In this document: positions 17,079 through 27,415 of the stretch, one piece after another
Position numbering within the stretch: the first letter of the stretch is position 1
How the letters are laid out: each line of letters opens with the position of its first letter
Assembly (NCBI GenBank): GCA_963720675.1
Contig: CAVRGH010000003.1
Coordinates: 186,001-250,000 of the forward strand
Direction: 5' to 3'
Length of the DNA stretch: 64,000 bases
Source: JALHSW01 sp963720675
GTDB lineage: Bacteria; Actinomycetota; Acidimicrobiia; IMCC26256; PALSA-555
Translations under genes and position numbers: made by a program
Notes under the pieces: generated by a model
Told to the model about the DNA's origin: nothing
Databases searched by the model: none
The model's input: the letters and a program-made list of their open reading frames with translations, nothing else

Positions 17079-18335
17079 ATGACCGTCGCCGACCTGCTCT
17101 CGGGGCTCCTCGGCCCCGATGTCCCGATCGCGTTCCGCGCGTACGACGGATCCAGCTTCGGCCCACCCGACGCGAAGACGACGGTCGTCTTCCGGTCGCC
17201 CGACGCGCTGCGCCGCATCGTGACGGCACCCGGCGAGCTGGGGTTCGCACGGGCGTACGTCGCCGGCGACTTCGACGTCGAGGGCGACATCTTCGGGATC
17301 CTGGCCCTCCGCAGCAACCTCGACGAGCTGAAGTTCCGGCCTCGTGACGCGGCGCGGGCCTTGCGGCTGCTCGGCGTCCGGAACCTCCGTCCGCTCCCGC
17401 CGCCTCCCGAGGAGGCGCGGCTGCGAGGCCGCGCACACTCGAAGGAGCGCGACGCCGCCGCAGTCGCGTATCACTACGACGTCTCGAACGAGTTCTACGA
17501 GATGATCCTCGGACCATCGATGACGTACTCGTGCGCGGTCTGGACCGACGACGCTCGCACCCTCGAGGAGGCGCAGGCCAACAAGCACGAGCTGGTGAGC
17601 AAGAAGCTCGGGCTCCAGCCGGGCATGCGGCTCCTCGACATCGGCTGCGGGTGGGGCGGCATGGTCATGCACGCGGCGCGCGAGCACGGCGTGGAGGCGG
17701 TCGGCGTCACGCTCTCGAAGCCCCAGGCCGAGCTCGCGGCCGAGCGCGTCGCCGCGGCGGGCCTCGAGGGGCTGGTCGAGATCCGCTTCGCCGACTACCG
17801 CGACGTCGACGACGGTCCGTACGACGCGATCAGCTCGATCGGGATGTTCGAGCACGTCGGCCTCACGCAGCGCACCGAGTACTTCAGTCGCTGCTACGAG
17901 CTGCTTCGTCCCGAAGGCCGGCTCCTCAACCACGCGATCTCACGACCCGCGCACGTCACGCTGCCGAAGCCGAGCAGGCTGCGCCCGCGGCGGCTCCCTC
18001 CGGGCTTCGCCGAGCGATACATCTTCCCCGACGGCGAATCGCACGAGATCGGGAGCGTCATCTCCGCCATCCAGGACGTCGGCTTCGAGGCGCGCCACAT
18101 GGAGAGCCTGCGCGAGCACTACGCGCTCACGCTGCGTCGCTGGGTCGCGAACCTCGAGGCCGGTTGGGCGGACGCCGTCGCCGACGTGGGGGAGACCCGG
18201 GCCCGGATCTGGCGCCTCTACCTGGCGATTGCCGCGAGTCTCTTCGAGGACCACAGCGACGAGGTGCACCAGGTGCTGGCAACCAAGACGACCGACGGGG
18301 CGAGCGGGATGGAGCTGCGACCCGACTTCGCGTGA
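17079..18335 (+). CDS. Cyclopropane-fatty-acyl-phospholipid synthase family methyltransferase
   Basis: 418 residues. An N-terminal domain (about 1-110) precedes an SAM-dependent domain: AYHYDVSNEFYEMILGPSM, SAM loop LLDIGCGWGGM and SIGMFEHVG. All are hallmarks of CFA/mycolic-acid-type cyclopropane synthases, which add a methylene or methyl group to unsaturated acyl chains of membrane lipids. The C-terminal segment (ALTLRRWVANLEA) fits too. An intact frame follows the broken AHSA1 gene. The start has a GAGG site eight bases upstream. Confidence 0.88.
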   Translation: MTVADLLSGLLGPDVPIAFRAYDGSSFGPPDAKTTVVFRSPDALRRIVTAPGELGFARAYVAGDFDVEGDIFGILALRSNLDELKFRPRDAARALRLLGVRNLRPLPPPPEEARLRGRAHSKERDAAAVAYHYDVSNEFYEMILGPSMTYSCAVWTDDARTLEEAQANKHELVSKKLGLQPGMRLLDIGCGWGGMVMHAAREHGVEAVGVTLSKPQAELAAERVAAAGLEGLVEIRFADYRDVDDGPYDAISSIGMFEHVGLTQRTEYFSRCYELLRPEGRLLNHAISRPAHVTLPKPSRLRPRRLPPGFAERYIFPDGESHEIGSVISAIQDVGFEARHMESLREHYALTLRRWVANLEAGWADAVADVGETRARIWRLYLAIAASLFEDHSDEVHQVLATKTTDGASGMELRPDFA

Positions 18336-18345
18336 TGGTGGCCGG

Positions 18346-18660
18346 TCAGGATCCCGGCACGGTCACGACGACCCGTTGGACGGCGTTGTTGGTATAGCCG
18401 CCGACGTTCCATCCCGGATCGAGGGGTTGGACGGTGCCGGTCGCGTCCGTCGCGTCGACACGCGAGCTCGTGTTCACCCGCTCGCGCGTCCCATGCGAAC
18501 GACCAGGCCTGCCAGGCGGCGGACCCGAGCGCGGGAGGATCCACCGTCGCCGGAAGCCACGACGCGCCGCCGTCGTCGCTCACCTCGACGGGCGAGCTGG
18601 AGCTCTTCACGCGAGATGCCGTCGGCGACCACGCCGCGATGTTCGGGGCACGCCGCAACG
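18346..18660 (-). pseudogene. Sulfite oxidase-like C-terminal (Mo-co dimerisation) domain remnant
   Basis: Only about 95 residues remain. Across one indel near 18455 they read VEVSDDGGASWLPATVD, then WQAWSFAWDARAGEHEL, then LDPGWNVGGYTNNAVQRV and a stop at 18346. This matches the immunoglobulin-like dimerisation domain that ends sulfite oxidase-type molybdenum enzymes. The rest of the enzyme is absent; the plus-strand PI-PLC-like gene occupies its place. It seems to be a true remnant of deletion or rearrangement. Confidence 0.6.
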
Positions 18661-19805
18661 GGCTCGCGGCGCTCGCCTTCGGGCGCGCGGGGCGCCGTCG
18701 GGCCCGCGTGCGTACCCTGGAGCCGTGGCAGCCCGCATGGGCAAGGGCCCTGGCGTGGAGCACCGTCGTCGTGCTCATGATCGTCGGCACCGGTCTCGGT
18801 GCCTCGGCGTCCCTCGGGCGCAAGGACCCCTACCCGCACGACCGCGAGCTCACGCTGTCCGACGTGCAGATGCTCGGGACGCACAACAGCTACCACGTGC
18901 GACCGGATCGCGACCTGATCCCGAACGAACCTGCTGACTACGAGCACCCACCACTCGACGTGCAGCTCGGCAAGGAAGGCATCCGCAGCCTCGAGCTCGA
19001 CGCGTTCGACGGTCCGACCTTCCCGGTGATGCACTCGCTCCTCGTCGACGAGGGCTCGACGTGCCCGACGCTCGCGGAGTGCCTGGCGACGGTGCAACGG
19101 TGGTCGCGGATGAACCCGGGGCACCTGCCGCTCATCCTGTTCGTGGAGCCCAAGGCGCTGCCCGTCAACGCGGACCCGGGCATCCAGGCGGCGCTCGACC
19201 AGGTCGTCGCCGATCGCGGCCTCGCGACCTGGGACGCGGCCGCCCTCGACCGGCTCGACGCCCTGCTGCACAAGACGTTCGGGCGGTCGCTGATCACGCC
19301 CGACGAGGTGCGCGGCAAGCGACCCACGTTGCGCACTGCGATCACGAAGGACGGCTGGCCGACGCTCGCCGCGACGCGAGGCCGGGTGCTCGTCGTGCTC
19401 GGATCCACCGCCGCCGAGCGCGACCTCTACCTGACCGGAGCGCCGTCGCTGCAGGGCCGCGCGATGTTCGTCCCCTCCAACGTCGCGGACCCGTATGCGG
19501 CGATCATCAAGCGTGACGTGCCGCTCCCCAACGCGTTCCCCCGGATCGTGCAACGGAACTTCTTGGTGAAGACCCGCGCGGACGCCGACGGCGTGGAGGC
19601 CCGAGCCGGCGACCTCACGCGTGCGACGACCGCGCTCGCGAGCGGCGCAACCGTCGTCGCGACCGACTACCCGGTGGCGGACCCGAAGATCGGTGCGTAC
19701 CTGGTCGATCTGCCGGGGACGGCAGTTGCGCGCTGCAACCCGGTGACCGCGCCGAAGTGGTGCCGGGACCGCGACCTCGAGAACGCCAGCGGCATGCACG
19801 GCTGA
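18639..19805 (+). CDS. PI-PLC-like (Ca2+-dependent phosphoinositide phospholipase C family) exported protein
   Basis: Up to 388 residues. A signal anchor lies at about 32-55 (ALAWSTVVVLMIVG). The catalytic domain has the TIM-barrel motifs of the group: MLGTHNSYH (first histidine), LELDAFDG, VMHSL (second histidine), and PLILFVEPKAL. Such enzymes cut inositol phospholipids outside the cell. The start is uncertain: ATG 18639, GTG 18708, or GTG 18725 (preceded by TACCCT but one base out of frame). Its 5' part overlaps the sulfite oxidase remnant. Confidence 0.75.
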   Translation: MFGARRNGLAALAFGRAGRRRARVRTLEPWQPAWARALAWSTVVVLMIVGTGLGASASLGRKDPYPHDRELTLSDVQMLGTHNSYHVRPDRDLIPNEPADYEHPPLDVQLGKEGIRSLELDAFDGPTFPVMHSLLVDEGSTCPTLAECLATVQRWSRMNPGHLPLILFVEPKALPVNADPGIQAALDQVVADRGLATWDAAALDRLDALLHKTFGRSLITPDEVRGKRPTLRTAITKDGWPTLAATRGRVLVVLGSTAAERDLYLTGAPSLQGRAMFVPSNVADPYAAIIKRDVPLPNAFPRIVQRNFLVKTRADADGVEARAGDLTRATTALASGATVVATDYPVADPKIGAYLVDLPGTAVARCNPVTAPKWCRDRDLENASGMHG

Positions 19806-19857
19806 ACACGCTTCGCAATCTGTCCCGAATCGCGGATCCGGGACCGGGCGTCGAGGC

Positions 19858-20429
19858 TCAGGATGCGCCCGCGACGTGCTTGAGCTGGCGTTCGATCAGC
19901 ACCGGCCACTCGCCGGCCGCGTTGAGCTGGGTGATCGGGCCGGGCACGTCGCCGTCGAAGTCGTCGCGGGCCTTGACCACCCAGATCTGCTCGTCGAGCG
20001 TCCGCGGGTCGGCGGCGTACTCGACCGGCGGCGGTGTGTACACGATCACCGTCACCTGGTGCGGCCCGCGGTTCACGTAGACCTGGAACACGTCCTCGCT
20101 CGCGCAGACCCAGAGCGCTTCGATCGGGAGCAGACCGTGGTCCTCGTTCGGCATCGCAGTGTCGAGCGCCTTCACGATCCCGGCCCGCAGCACGAGGTCG
20201 ACGTGCTTGTCCGTCCACCAGCTGCCGAGCCAGTGCTTCTTGAAGTGCGCGACGTCGGCCTTCGCGAGGCCGCCCTCCCTCCGCGCTGCTCGGCGAGCTC
20301 CGCCAGGCTCGCCGAGCCCGACAGCCGCTCACGAGCGGTCTCGTACGCCTGCTGGTCGGAGCCGTCGAACTGGTCGAGGACGCCGAACTGGGTCCCCTTT
20401 CCGACGTAGTACACGGGCATCGGTGGCAT
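19858..20429 (-). CDS. Hypothetical protein (frameshifted)
   Basis: About 190 residues from ATG 20429, which has a strong AGGAGG site (seen as tcctcc just right of the start). It begins MPVYYVGKGTQFGVLDQFDG, runs through a helical stretch, then after a break near 20275-20285 reads HFKKHWLGSWWTDKHVDLVL and ends with beta-rich VIVYTPPPVEYA and GPITQLNAAGEWPVLI. No signal peptide. I do not recognise the family. It follows the ATPase-cyclase gene on the same strand with a hairpin between. Confidence 0.5.
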
Positions 20430-20459
20430 GGTTTCCTCCTACCTGGATGGACGGGTCGT

Positions 20460-20484
20460 GGTGACGATCGTTCCGATCGTCACC
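20460..20484. terminator. Perfect 11-base hairpin between the ATPase-cyclase gene and the next gene
   Basis: GGTGACGATCG, a TTC loop, then the exact complement. It lies eight bases past the stop of the minus-strand cyclase gene and about 30 bases before the next start. There is no U-tract, so it may be a terminator-like or attenuating structure. Confidence 0.45.
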
Positions 20485-20492
20485 GGGTTCGG

Positions 20493-23400
20493 TCATGACG
20501 GGCACACCGCGAACAGCCGTTGCGGCTCGGAGATCCCCTTGAGCTGGAACAGCCCGCGGTCCTCGAAGCGGGACCCGGTCGATCCCGTTCCCAACACCTG
20601 GACGACTTCGGACACCAGGGTCTCGCCGGGCGGGGCCGCCGCACAGGTCCTCGCTGCGAGGTTGACGGCGCTGCCGTGCACGCCCGTGCCCGCGCGGATC
20701 ACCTCTCCCGCGTGGATCCCGACGTGGAGCTGGAGTCCGACCGAGGAGGCGTGCGCGTGCGCGGCGTCCGCGGCATCGATCGACGCGCGCACCGACGAGA
20801 ACACGGCGAGCAGCCCGTCACCGGGGCGGATGCCCTCGATCGTGGAGCCGCCGAGGTCCTCGATCGCCGTGCGCACGCGGGCGTCGAGGGCCTGCTGGGT
20901 CTGGAGGTACGCGAGATCACCGAGCTGCTCCGTGAGCCGGGTGGAGTCGACGACGTCGGTGAAGAGGAGGATGGCGGTGCTGCGCTCCGGGAGGCCCGGG
21001 GGCGCAGCCGGGGGCGTCGGCGCCGGCGGGAGCTCGTACCCGCACGTCGTGGCGACGTCGAGCGCTTCGTGCGCCAGGGAGGGCATCGACAGCTCGTCGA
21101 AGGTGCGCGCCGCGGCGCGGCGAGCTCGAGTGCCCGCGCCTCGTCGTGTTCGACGACCAGGCGGGCGGCCCCCAGCTGGGCGCGAGCCAGCTCCGGACGC
21201 GCGCCGATCGCGCGTGCGGTCGCGATCGCTTCGTCGTAGAGGGTCGCCGCAGTCTGGAGGTGTCCACTGCGGGCAGCGAGCTCGGCGCGCAACCGGGTGA
21301 CGAGCGTCACCAGGCCCTCGGTGAGCACCATCCCGCCGTCGGCCGCATCCTCGAGCCCGCGTCCGAGCGCGTCGGCGTCGACGGGCAGCCCGCTGGCGTG
21401 CGCGAGGTCGAGGAGGGCGGCGACCCGCTGGACGGTGCCGAGCGCGACGGGCCAGTGATCGCCGGGTCGCGCCTGCCGCTCGTGCAAGGCATCCTCGACC
21501 GCGGCGACTTTTCCGTCCCCGGCGTCGATCGCCAGATCGATCAGGGTCATGGTGTCGTGGCCGAGGGCGTGGTCGAGCTCGGTCATGGTCGACGCCCAGC
21601 TCTCGAGCGCGGAGCGGGCGCCGATGGAGTCGCACTGGAGCAAGCGAGCCCACGCCAGGCCCGGGAAGAACAACGAGGCGCTCCACGAGTAGGACGAGAC
21701 GCGGATCGCGGCCCATGCGGCCTCGGCGTGGTCCTCGGCCGCGGCGAGGTCACCCCGTGCGAGCGCGACGCCGACGCGGGCGGCGAGGGCCAGGCTCTGC
21801 TCGCCCCAGTCGTGGGTCTCCTCGGCCCCGTCCGCCGCGTCCCGTGCGTATCGGTCCGCCTCGTCGAGCTCACCCATCCAGAGCAGGGTCAGCGCGAGCC
21901 GGGGGAGCGGCAGGTTGGCGAGCCACGGGTCGCCGGCCGCACTCGCCGCGCGCGCGGCCTCGCGGAGACACGCGAGCGCACCGTGGAGGTCGAGGTCGAG
22001 CCACCGGGCTTGGGCTCGGGCCATGTGGGCGCGCGCCTCGGCCTCAGGGTCCGCGTCGACGGCCACGATCGCGAGCGCCCGCTCGGCGTACGCCTCGGCG
22101 GCGCGCGTGCGACCCTGGGGCCACGACGCTTCCGCGAGCTGGGACAGCGCGCGCGCAGCGAGCACCGGGTCGATCGCCTCGAGCTCCGGGACCAGTGCGT
22201 CCAGGGGCTCGAGCTCGACCGGTTGCCCGAACGTGCCCCAGGAGACCTCGGCATGGAGGAGCCCTGCCAACGCGGCGCGCTTCGCCTCGGACGTCGCCGG
22301 CGCGGCGGAACCCGTCGGCGGCCCGGGCGAAGCGCTCCCGGCCCGGGCCAGGGTCCATGTTGCGGCAGTGCGCGTCTCCGGCTCGGCGGTGCAGGTCGGC
22401 GATCACCTCGGGCGCAGCACCCGCGCGCGCTTCGGCGGTCGCAGCGGCGTCGAAGTCGCGCGCCGCCTCACCCCACGCCGCGAGCTGCCACGCGCGCTCG
22501 CCACCGAGCACGCACGCCCGGGCCACCTCCGCGGGCGGCGCCTCGGCGCCGGACTGCGCATAGTGGAAGGCGACGGCCAGCGACTGCTCCCCGCGCTCCG
22601 CCGCGGACTCGGCCAGCACGCGGGCAGCCGCGAGGTGGATGCCCTCGCGTTCGGCGTCCGACAGCACGCCGAGGAGCACTCGGGCGAACACCGGATGCGC
22701 GAACACGTACCCGTCGCCTTCCCGGGTCACGACGTGCGCGGTCACCGCGGCCCGCAGGGCTCGATCGGCCGCTTCGGGATCGCAGTTGCACAGGCGCGCG
22801 AGCACGGTGGTTCGGAACGGCTCACCGATCACCGCGGCCGTCGCGAGGACGCGGCGATCCGCGTCGTCGAGCCGGTCGATGCGGGCTCGAGCTGCGTCGC
22901 TCAGATCGTGGGGGAGCGGGAGGTCGAGGAGCAGATCGGTCGCGACCAGCTGGCCACCCTCGTCCCGCAGGGCGCCGCGCGAGAGGTACTCGACCGCCGC
23001 CTCGACCAGCAGTGGGTTCCCGTGCGTCGTCCGCACCACGAGATCGACGAGCTGCCGGGACGGGTGCTCGAGGCCGAGTGAGCGCAGGAGCTCCGCGGTC
23101 TCCCGTTCGCCCAGGCCACGAACCGCGAGGGCGTGCACGATCTCCTCCCGCTCGAGCCGGGCGAGGTGTCGGCCGAGCGGCGTGTCGGGCTCGGTCCGAT
23201 GGGTCGCCGCGAGGAGGATGGGCACCTCGGCCCGCACCGCGGCATCCGCCATCTCCTGGCCGACGTGCACGAACAGATCGGCCGAGGGCCCGTCGGCCCA
23301 TTGGAGATCGTCGACGGTCACCAGGAGCGGCCGGCGGCGGGCCAACGCGGAGGCCGCGCGGGCGACCGAGCGGAACAACCAGAGCTGCTCCCGGGCCGCG

Positions 23401-23792
23401 GCCGCGCCGCCGGCCGCGGGGTCGGGCACGCTGCGGTCGAGCGAGCTCGCGATCACCGCCGCGGCCTCGGCGAGCGTGGGCTCCGCGCGTGCCGCGTCGA
23501 GGAGCCGGGGGAACAGGGTGCCCTCGAACGGGTGATAGGGCAGGTCGACGTGCTCCAGGCATCGTCCCGTGAGCACCTCGAAGCCCCGGTCGCTCGCGAG
23601 TTGCTGGAGGCGGCGGAGCAGTCGCGTCTTGCCGATTCCGGCGTCGCCCGAGATGAGCACGACGCGCGGCAAGCCGCGCCGGGCCGCGCCGAGGGCACGC
23701 TCGAGGGTCGCGAGCTCGGGCGCCCGCGCAACGAACGGCCGTGCGTCGAGAGGTCGGGCTCGGCGGATCGGCTCGGTGTTCAGGCTCTCCAT
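20493..23792 (-). CDS. STAND-type ATPase with TPR-like repeats and C-terminal class III adenylate cyclase (frameshifted)
   Basis: About 1,100 residues. Residues 1-300 are a P-loop ATPase of the AfsR/MalT-like kind: Walker A SGDAGIGKT, Walker B LLVTVDDLQWAD, and HGNPLLVEAA. The middle (about 400-850) is TPR-like helical repeats. The last 180 residues are a class III cyclase domain: LFTDVVDST and GDGLLAVF carry the two metal aspartates, and VNLAARTCA carries the transition-state Asn and Arg. The usual substrate-choosing lysine before GDG is missing (IRPGDG). The frame breaks near 22290 and 21115 (one extra G), each time continuing the same domain. It is a large signal-responsive enzyme likely to make cAMP in the cytosol. 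Confidence 0.8.
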
Positions 23793-23927
23793 CTCCCCGC
23801 GACCCCCCCGCCCAGTGGAATCGTGGGCACCACGGTACGGGGGTCGGCCCCGACGGTCCAGACCGTCGTCCGAGCTCGGGGGCGTCGTGGCCCGCCGGGG
23901 GCGCGGAAGGTCAGTCGGCCGGTGATG

Positions 23928-24773
23928 TCAGGAGTCCGCCGCGACGGTCTCGCGCATCCAGTCCTCGACCTCGTCTTCGTCGGTGTCATCGCCCAACGGG
24001 CCGGGCGAGAACCAACCGAGCAGGAACAGGCCCACGGTCGGGACCAGGAGGAGCGGGATCCACACCGAGCCGCTCGGGCTGACGAGCAGGAGCAGCGAGA
24101 GGAAGAGGGTGAGCGTCACGCCGACGCCGACCCCGACGAGCGCGAACCGCAGGCCTCGCCGCCAGCGGTTGCGCGGCAGCTTGCGGCGCCCGACCGCGAT
24201 CCAGATCACCGTGATGCTCGCCACGGTCACGACGGCGACGATGAGCGCGAAGAGGCTCACCAGCGACGTGGCCGATCCGCGCACGTCGACCGTGAAGTTC
24301 CGCGACGCCAGCTCGGCGCGGTCGGGATCGATGAGGCGAATGGCGGCGGGGAGGAGCCCGTTCGCCTGTTGACCCAGGTCGACGAACTCGACCGGCACGT
24401 CGACCTTGGTGCGCTCGCCCGGAGCGATCTGGGCGTTGATGGTCACGTCGTAGGCGAGCAGGGTGATCCCGAACGCCTTGCCCCGGATCTGCACCTGACG
24501 GACGGTGAGCGGGGCGAGGGTCGTGTTCAGCATCGACAGCGACAGCATCGACACCTTGTCGGGGTCGAGCACGATCGGATCGCCGGACGACGAGAGGCCG
24601 AGTCGCTGCCCGTCGAGCGCGGCACTGAACGCGACCGAGGGTCGGGCTGCGGCGCGCGTCGAGGCGGCACCGACCGGCGCGGCCAGGACGAACGCGAGCC
24701 CCGCGAGCGCACCGAGCACGACGCAGCACGTGGCCGCGACGAGACGCGAGCGACGCGGGTGTCGGTTGGCCAT
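23928..24773 (-). CDS. Membrane protein with extracellular beta domain, partner of the kinase
   Basis: 281 residues. A signal peptide or anchor at about 12-36 is followed by an about 130-residue beta-rich domain (SSSGDPIVLDPDKVSMLSL; FTVDVRG), then three hydrophobic helices (about 172-195, 208-232, 236-255) and an acidic tail (DDTDEDEVEDW). The order of extracellular domain, helix, basic RRG turn, helix, W/P turn and helix copies the membrane half of the kinase encoded just upstream, only three bases away. The two proteins probably form a complex. No family name recognised. Confidence 0.6.
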   Translation of the reverse strand: MANRHPRRSRLVAATCCVVLGALAGLAFVLAAPVGAASTRAAARPSVAFSAALDGQRLGLSSSGDPIVLDPDKVSMLSLSMLNTTLAPLTVRQVQIRGKAFGITLLAYDVTINAQIAPGERTKVDVPVEFVDLGQQANGLLPAAIRLIDPDRAELASRNFTVDVRGSATSLVSLFALIVAVVTVASITVIWIAVGRRKLPRNRWRRGLRFALVGVGVGVTLTLFLSLLLLVSPSGSVWIPLLLVPTVGLFLLGWFSPGPLGDDTDEDEVEDWMRETVAADS

Positions 24774-24776
24774 GGT

Positions 24777-27217
24777 TCAGTCCTCCGAGTCCGAGTCGGA
24801 GGTTTCGTCGTCCGGCTCGTCGTCGGGTGCCGGTGCTTTGCCGCCGGAGATGCGGGTTTCGCGGGCTTCGGGGGACTCGGGTGCTTTGCCGCCGGAGATG
24901 CGGGTTTCGCGGGCTTCGGGGGACTCGGGTGCTTTGCCGCCGGAGATGCGGGTTTCGCGGGCTTCGGGGGACTCGGGTGCTTTGCCGCCGGAGATGCGGG
25001 TTTCGCGGGCTTCGGGGGACTCGGGTGCTTTGCCGCCGGAGATGCGGGTTCGTGGGCGGCGGCGGTGGCGTCGGGGTCTTGCCGCCGGAGATGCGGGTTT
25101 CGTGGGCGGCGGCGGTGGCGTCGGGTGTCTTGCCGCCGGAGATGCGGGTTTCGTGGGCGGCGGCGGTGGCGTCGGGTGTCTTGCCGCCGGAGATGCGGGT
25201 TTCGTGGGCGGCGGCGGTGGCGTCGGGTGTCTTGCCGCCGGAGATGCGGGTCTCGTGCGCGGCAGGCGACCCGGCATCGGCGGCGTGGACGCGCGCCGGT
25301 GCAGCGGGGACGCCGGCGACGACAGGCTCGAGATCTTCGGGCGCGGCGCGACGCGCTTGCGCGAGCGCGAGACGGCGCCGACGGCCGGAGATGAGCACGG
25401 CGCGCGCGATCGCGAGGAACGCGCCGACACCGAGCAGGACCCCGGCGAGCATCGTCGGCCAGGTCGGCTGGGGGCCTCCGAGCGCCCAGACGACGTCGAC
25501 GATCGCGGCACCCGCGACGCCGCCGAGGATGCCCATGCCGATGAACGCCGAGGTGCGCTGACGGCCGCGGCGCAGCGGCAAGGTGAGCGACCAGCCGTAG
25601 GTGATGATGAACGCGAGCACGAGGAGACCGATGAGCCCGTTCGCCGCGAGCACCGCCGCCCGGTCCGCGTCGAGGCGGAACTCCGCGGTCCGCAGCTCGT
25701 CCTTGTTGCGGTCGAGGAATCGGAGCTCACCCGTGGCCTTGCCGGCCAGGAGGATCCGGACTCGCTGCGCATCGATGTGCGCCCGGAACCCGCCGCTGCC
25801 GTCGGGCGTCAGCACGGCCGACCGCGACGGCGGCAGCTGCAGACCGAGGGCCGAGAAGCCGAGTCGCACGTACCGGGCGTCCTGGGTGCCTGCGGGGAGG
25901 TTCTGCAGTCGTACCGGGACGTCCTCCGAGAGGTTGACGTCGACCGTCCGGTCGGTGCTGATGTCGACGCCGGCGACACGCACGGTTCCCGAGCGGAGCC
26001 CGTTCGCCGCCGGCTCGGCGTCTCCGATCCCGAGGACGCTCACCAGGGCGAGCAGCACGACCAGGAGGCTCGCGAGCGCGAACGCGAGGCGCGGCGGCTT
26101 CGGCGGCTTGATGAGGTCGTCGACGCGGACGAGGTCTTCGGGCCGTAGCTCGTCGATGCGCACCCCGCCCCGGGGCACCGCCGTCGCGCGCATCCGCAGC
26201 GGCGGGTCCAGCGGGACCGGTGCGCCCTGGCCGGCGATCATCGTCTCGCGGCCCGTCGCGCTCGGCGCGCCGGCGCCGGCCGACGCCGGCCTGCGTGGCC
26301 GGTCCGGCGGCGATGGTGATCGGTCCCGGTGCCACGAGGGTGATGTCGGCCTGGCCCAGCCAGCCGGTACCGAACGACTCGGTGGCGGCCTCGGCGAGCG
26401 CGATGCCGAACGCTTCGGCGCTCGCGTACCGATCGTCGGGGTCGCGCACGACGGCGCGCATCGTCACCTCGGCGAGCGGGATCGGCACGTTCGGGGCGAC
26501 GTCGAACAGCTGCTGGGGCTCCTCGTGGACGCGACGTTCCAGCACCTCGAACGATCCGCCGTCGAGCGAGAAGGGGAGCGACCCGGACAGGAGCTCGTAG
26601 AGCACCGTGCCGGTCGCGTACACGTCGGCGGGCGGACCGCACGAGCGACCTTCGGCCTGCTCGGGCGCCATGTATGCGGGAGTGCCGATGACCGCGCCAT
26701 CGACCGTGGTGACGGTCTCCTCGCCGCCGAAGACCTGGGCGATGCCGAAGTCGGTGATCTTGAGCGTGTGGTCGGCCGCGAACATGAGGTTCTCGGGCTT
26801 CACGTCACGGTGGAGCACGCCCCGCTCGTGCGCGAACTGGAGACCGGCGCAGGTGGCGAGCACCGCGGTGCACGCGGTCGCCATGGTGATCCCCTCACCG
26901 GTGAAGCGGTCCCAGAGCGTGCCGCCCGGGAGCGCTTCCATCACGAGCAGACAGAGGCCCTCGCGCTCGACGTAGTCGTACACCGGCACGATGTGCGGGT
27001 GCGCGAGGGCAGCGAGCGTGCGCGCCTCCTGGCCGAAGCGGTGGCGCACGTCTTCGTCGGCGGCGAACGCGGCCGGCAGCTGCTTGATGGCGACGTCACG
27101 CTCGAGCTGGCGGTGATGCCCGGCCAGCACCACGCCCATCGCGCCGCGCCCGAGCTCGCCGCCGACCTCGTAGCTCGGAAGCGCGTTCTGAACTGGCGTC
27201 AGGGTGACCTGGACCAT
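24777..27217 (-). CDS. Membrane Ser/Thr protein kinase with four helices and a C-terminal repeat tail (frameshifted)
   Basis: Residues about 13-285 are a eukaryotic-type kinase: GRGAMGVV glycine loop, AIKQLP lysine, HRDVKPEN, DFGIAQ, and GTPAYMAPEQ. After a break near 26290 (GGCCGGCGCC) the frame continues with a basic juxtamembrane segment, helix 1 (ALASLLVVLLALVSV), an extracellular domain of about 115 residues, three more helices, and a cytoplasmic tail with nine copies of TRISGGK(T/A)P ending in an acidic DETSDSDSED. A second break lies in the repeats at 25033-25081. Taken literally, the kinase frame would run on as arginine-rich text to 25727 and a second gene would start at ATG 26241; I think it is one protein. 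It is coupled to the next gene. Confidence 0.7.
24841..25279. repeat. Tandem repeat array encoding TRISGGK repeats
   Basis: Nine copies of a core beginning ccgccggagatgcgggt on the plus strand. Units start at 24841, 24889, 24937 and 24985 (48 bases each, near identical), 25033 (49 bases), and 25082, 25133 and 25184 (51 bases each); a last partial unit starts at 25235. On the coding (minus) strand they give 16- and 17-residue repeats. The 49-base unit lacks two bases relative to its 51-base neighbours, which breaks the frame. Confidence 0.85.
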
Positions 27218-27415
27218 CGGGTGCCCCAACCCTCGTCGTCGCCGTGTGTGCGGTCGCCGCCCGTCCGCGGCCCCACCGCGGGAACCGCGGCAACCTAGCG
27301 CAGCGAGTGCCCGATCGCCGAGCGACTCCGGCGCCCGCCCGCCCGGTACGATCGCCCCATCGATACTCCGAGCACGTCCTCTTCTTCTGCCGCCGCGGGC
27401 ATCCCCCTCGTCGAG
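27218..27415. other. Divergent intergenic region between kinase and FHA-cyclase genes
   Basis: About 200 bases with no gene. A TACGAT hexamer at 27347-27352 could be a -10 element for the FHA-cyclase gene. In that gene's frame the sequence is open back to about 27359 (IDTPSTSSSSAAAG before VEVRQP) but has no standard start there. Confidence 0.4.

Noticed and set aside
24841..25279. CRISPR array
   Set aside because: The units are contiguous tandem repeats without unique spacers and lie inside a coding sequence.
24827..25561. Plus-strand frames with LPPEMRVS or RRRCGFRGLR repeats
   Set aside because: These are the opposite-strand readings of the kinase tail array; the minus strand links to a real kinase.
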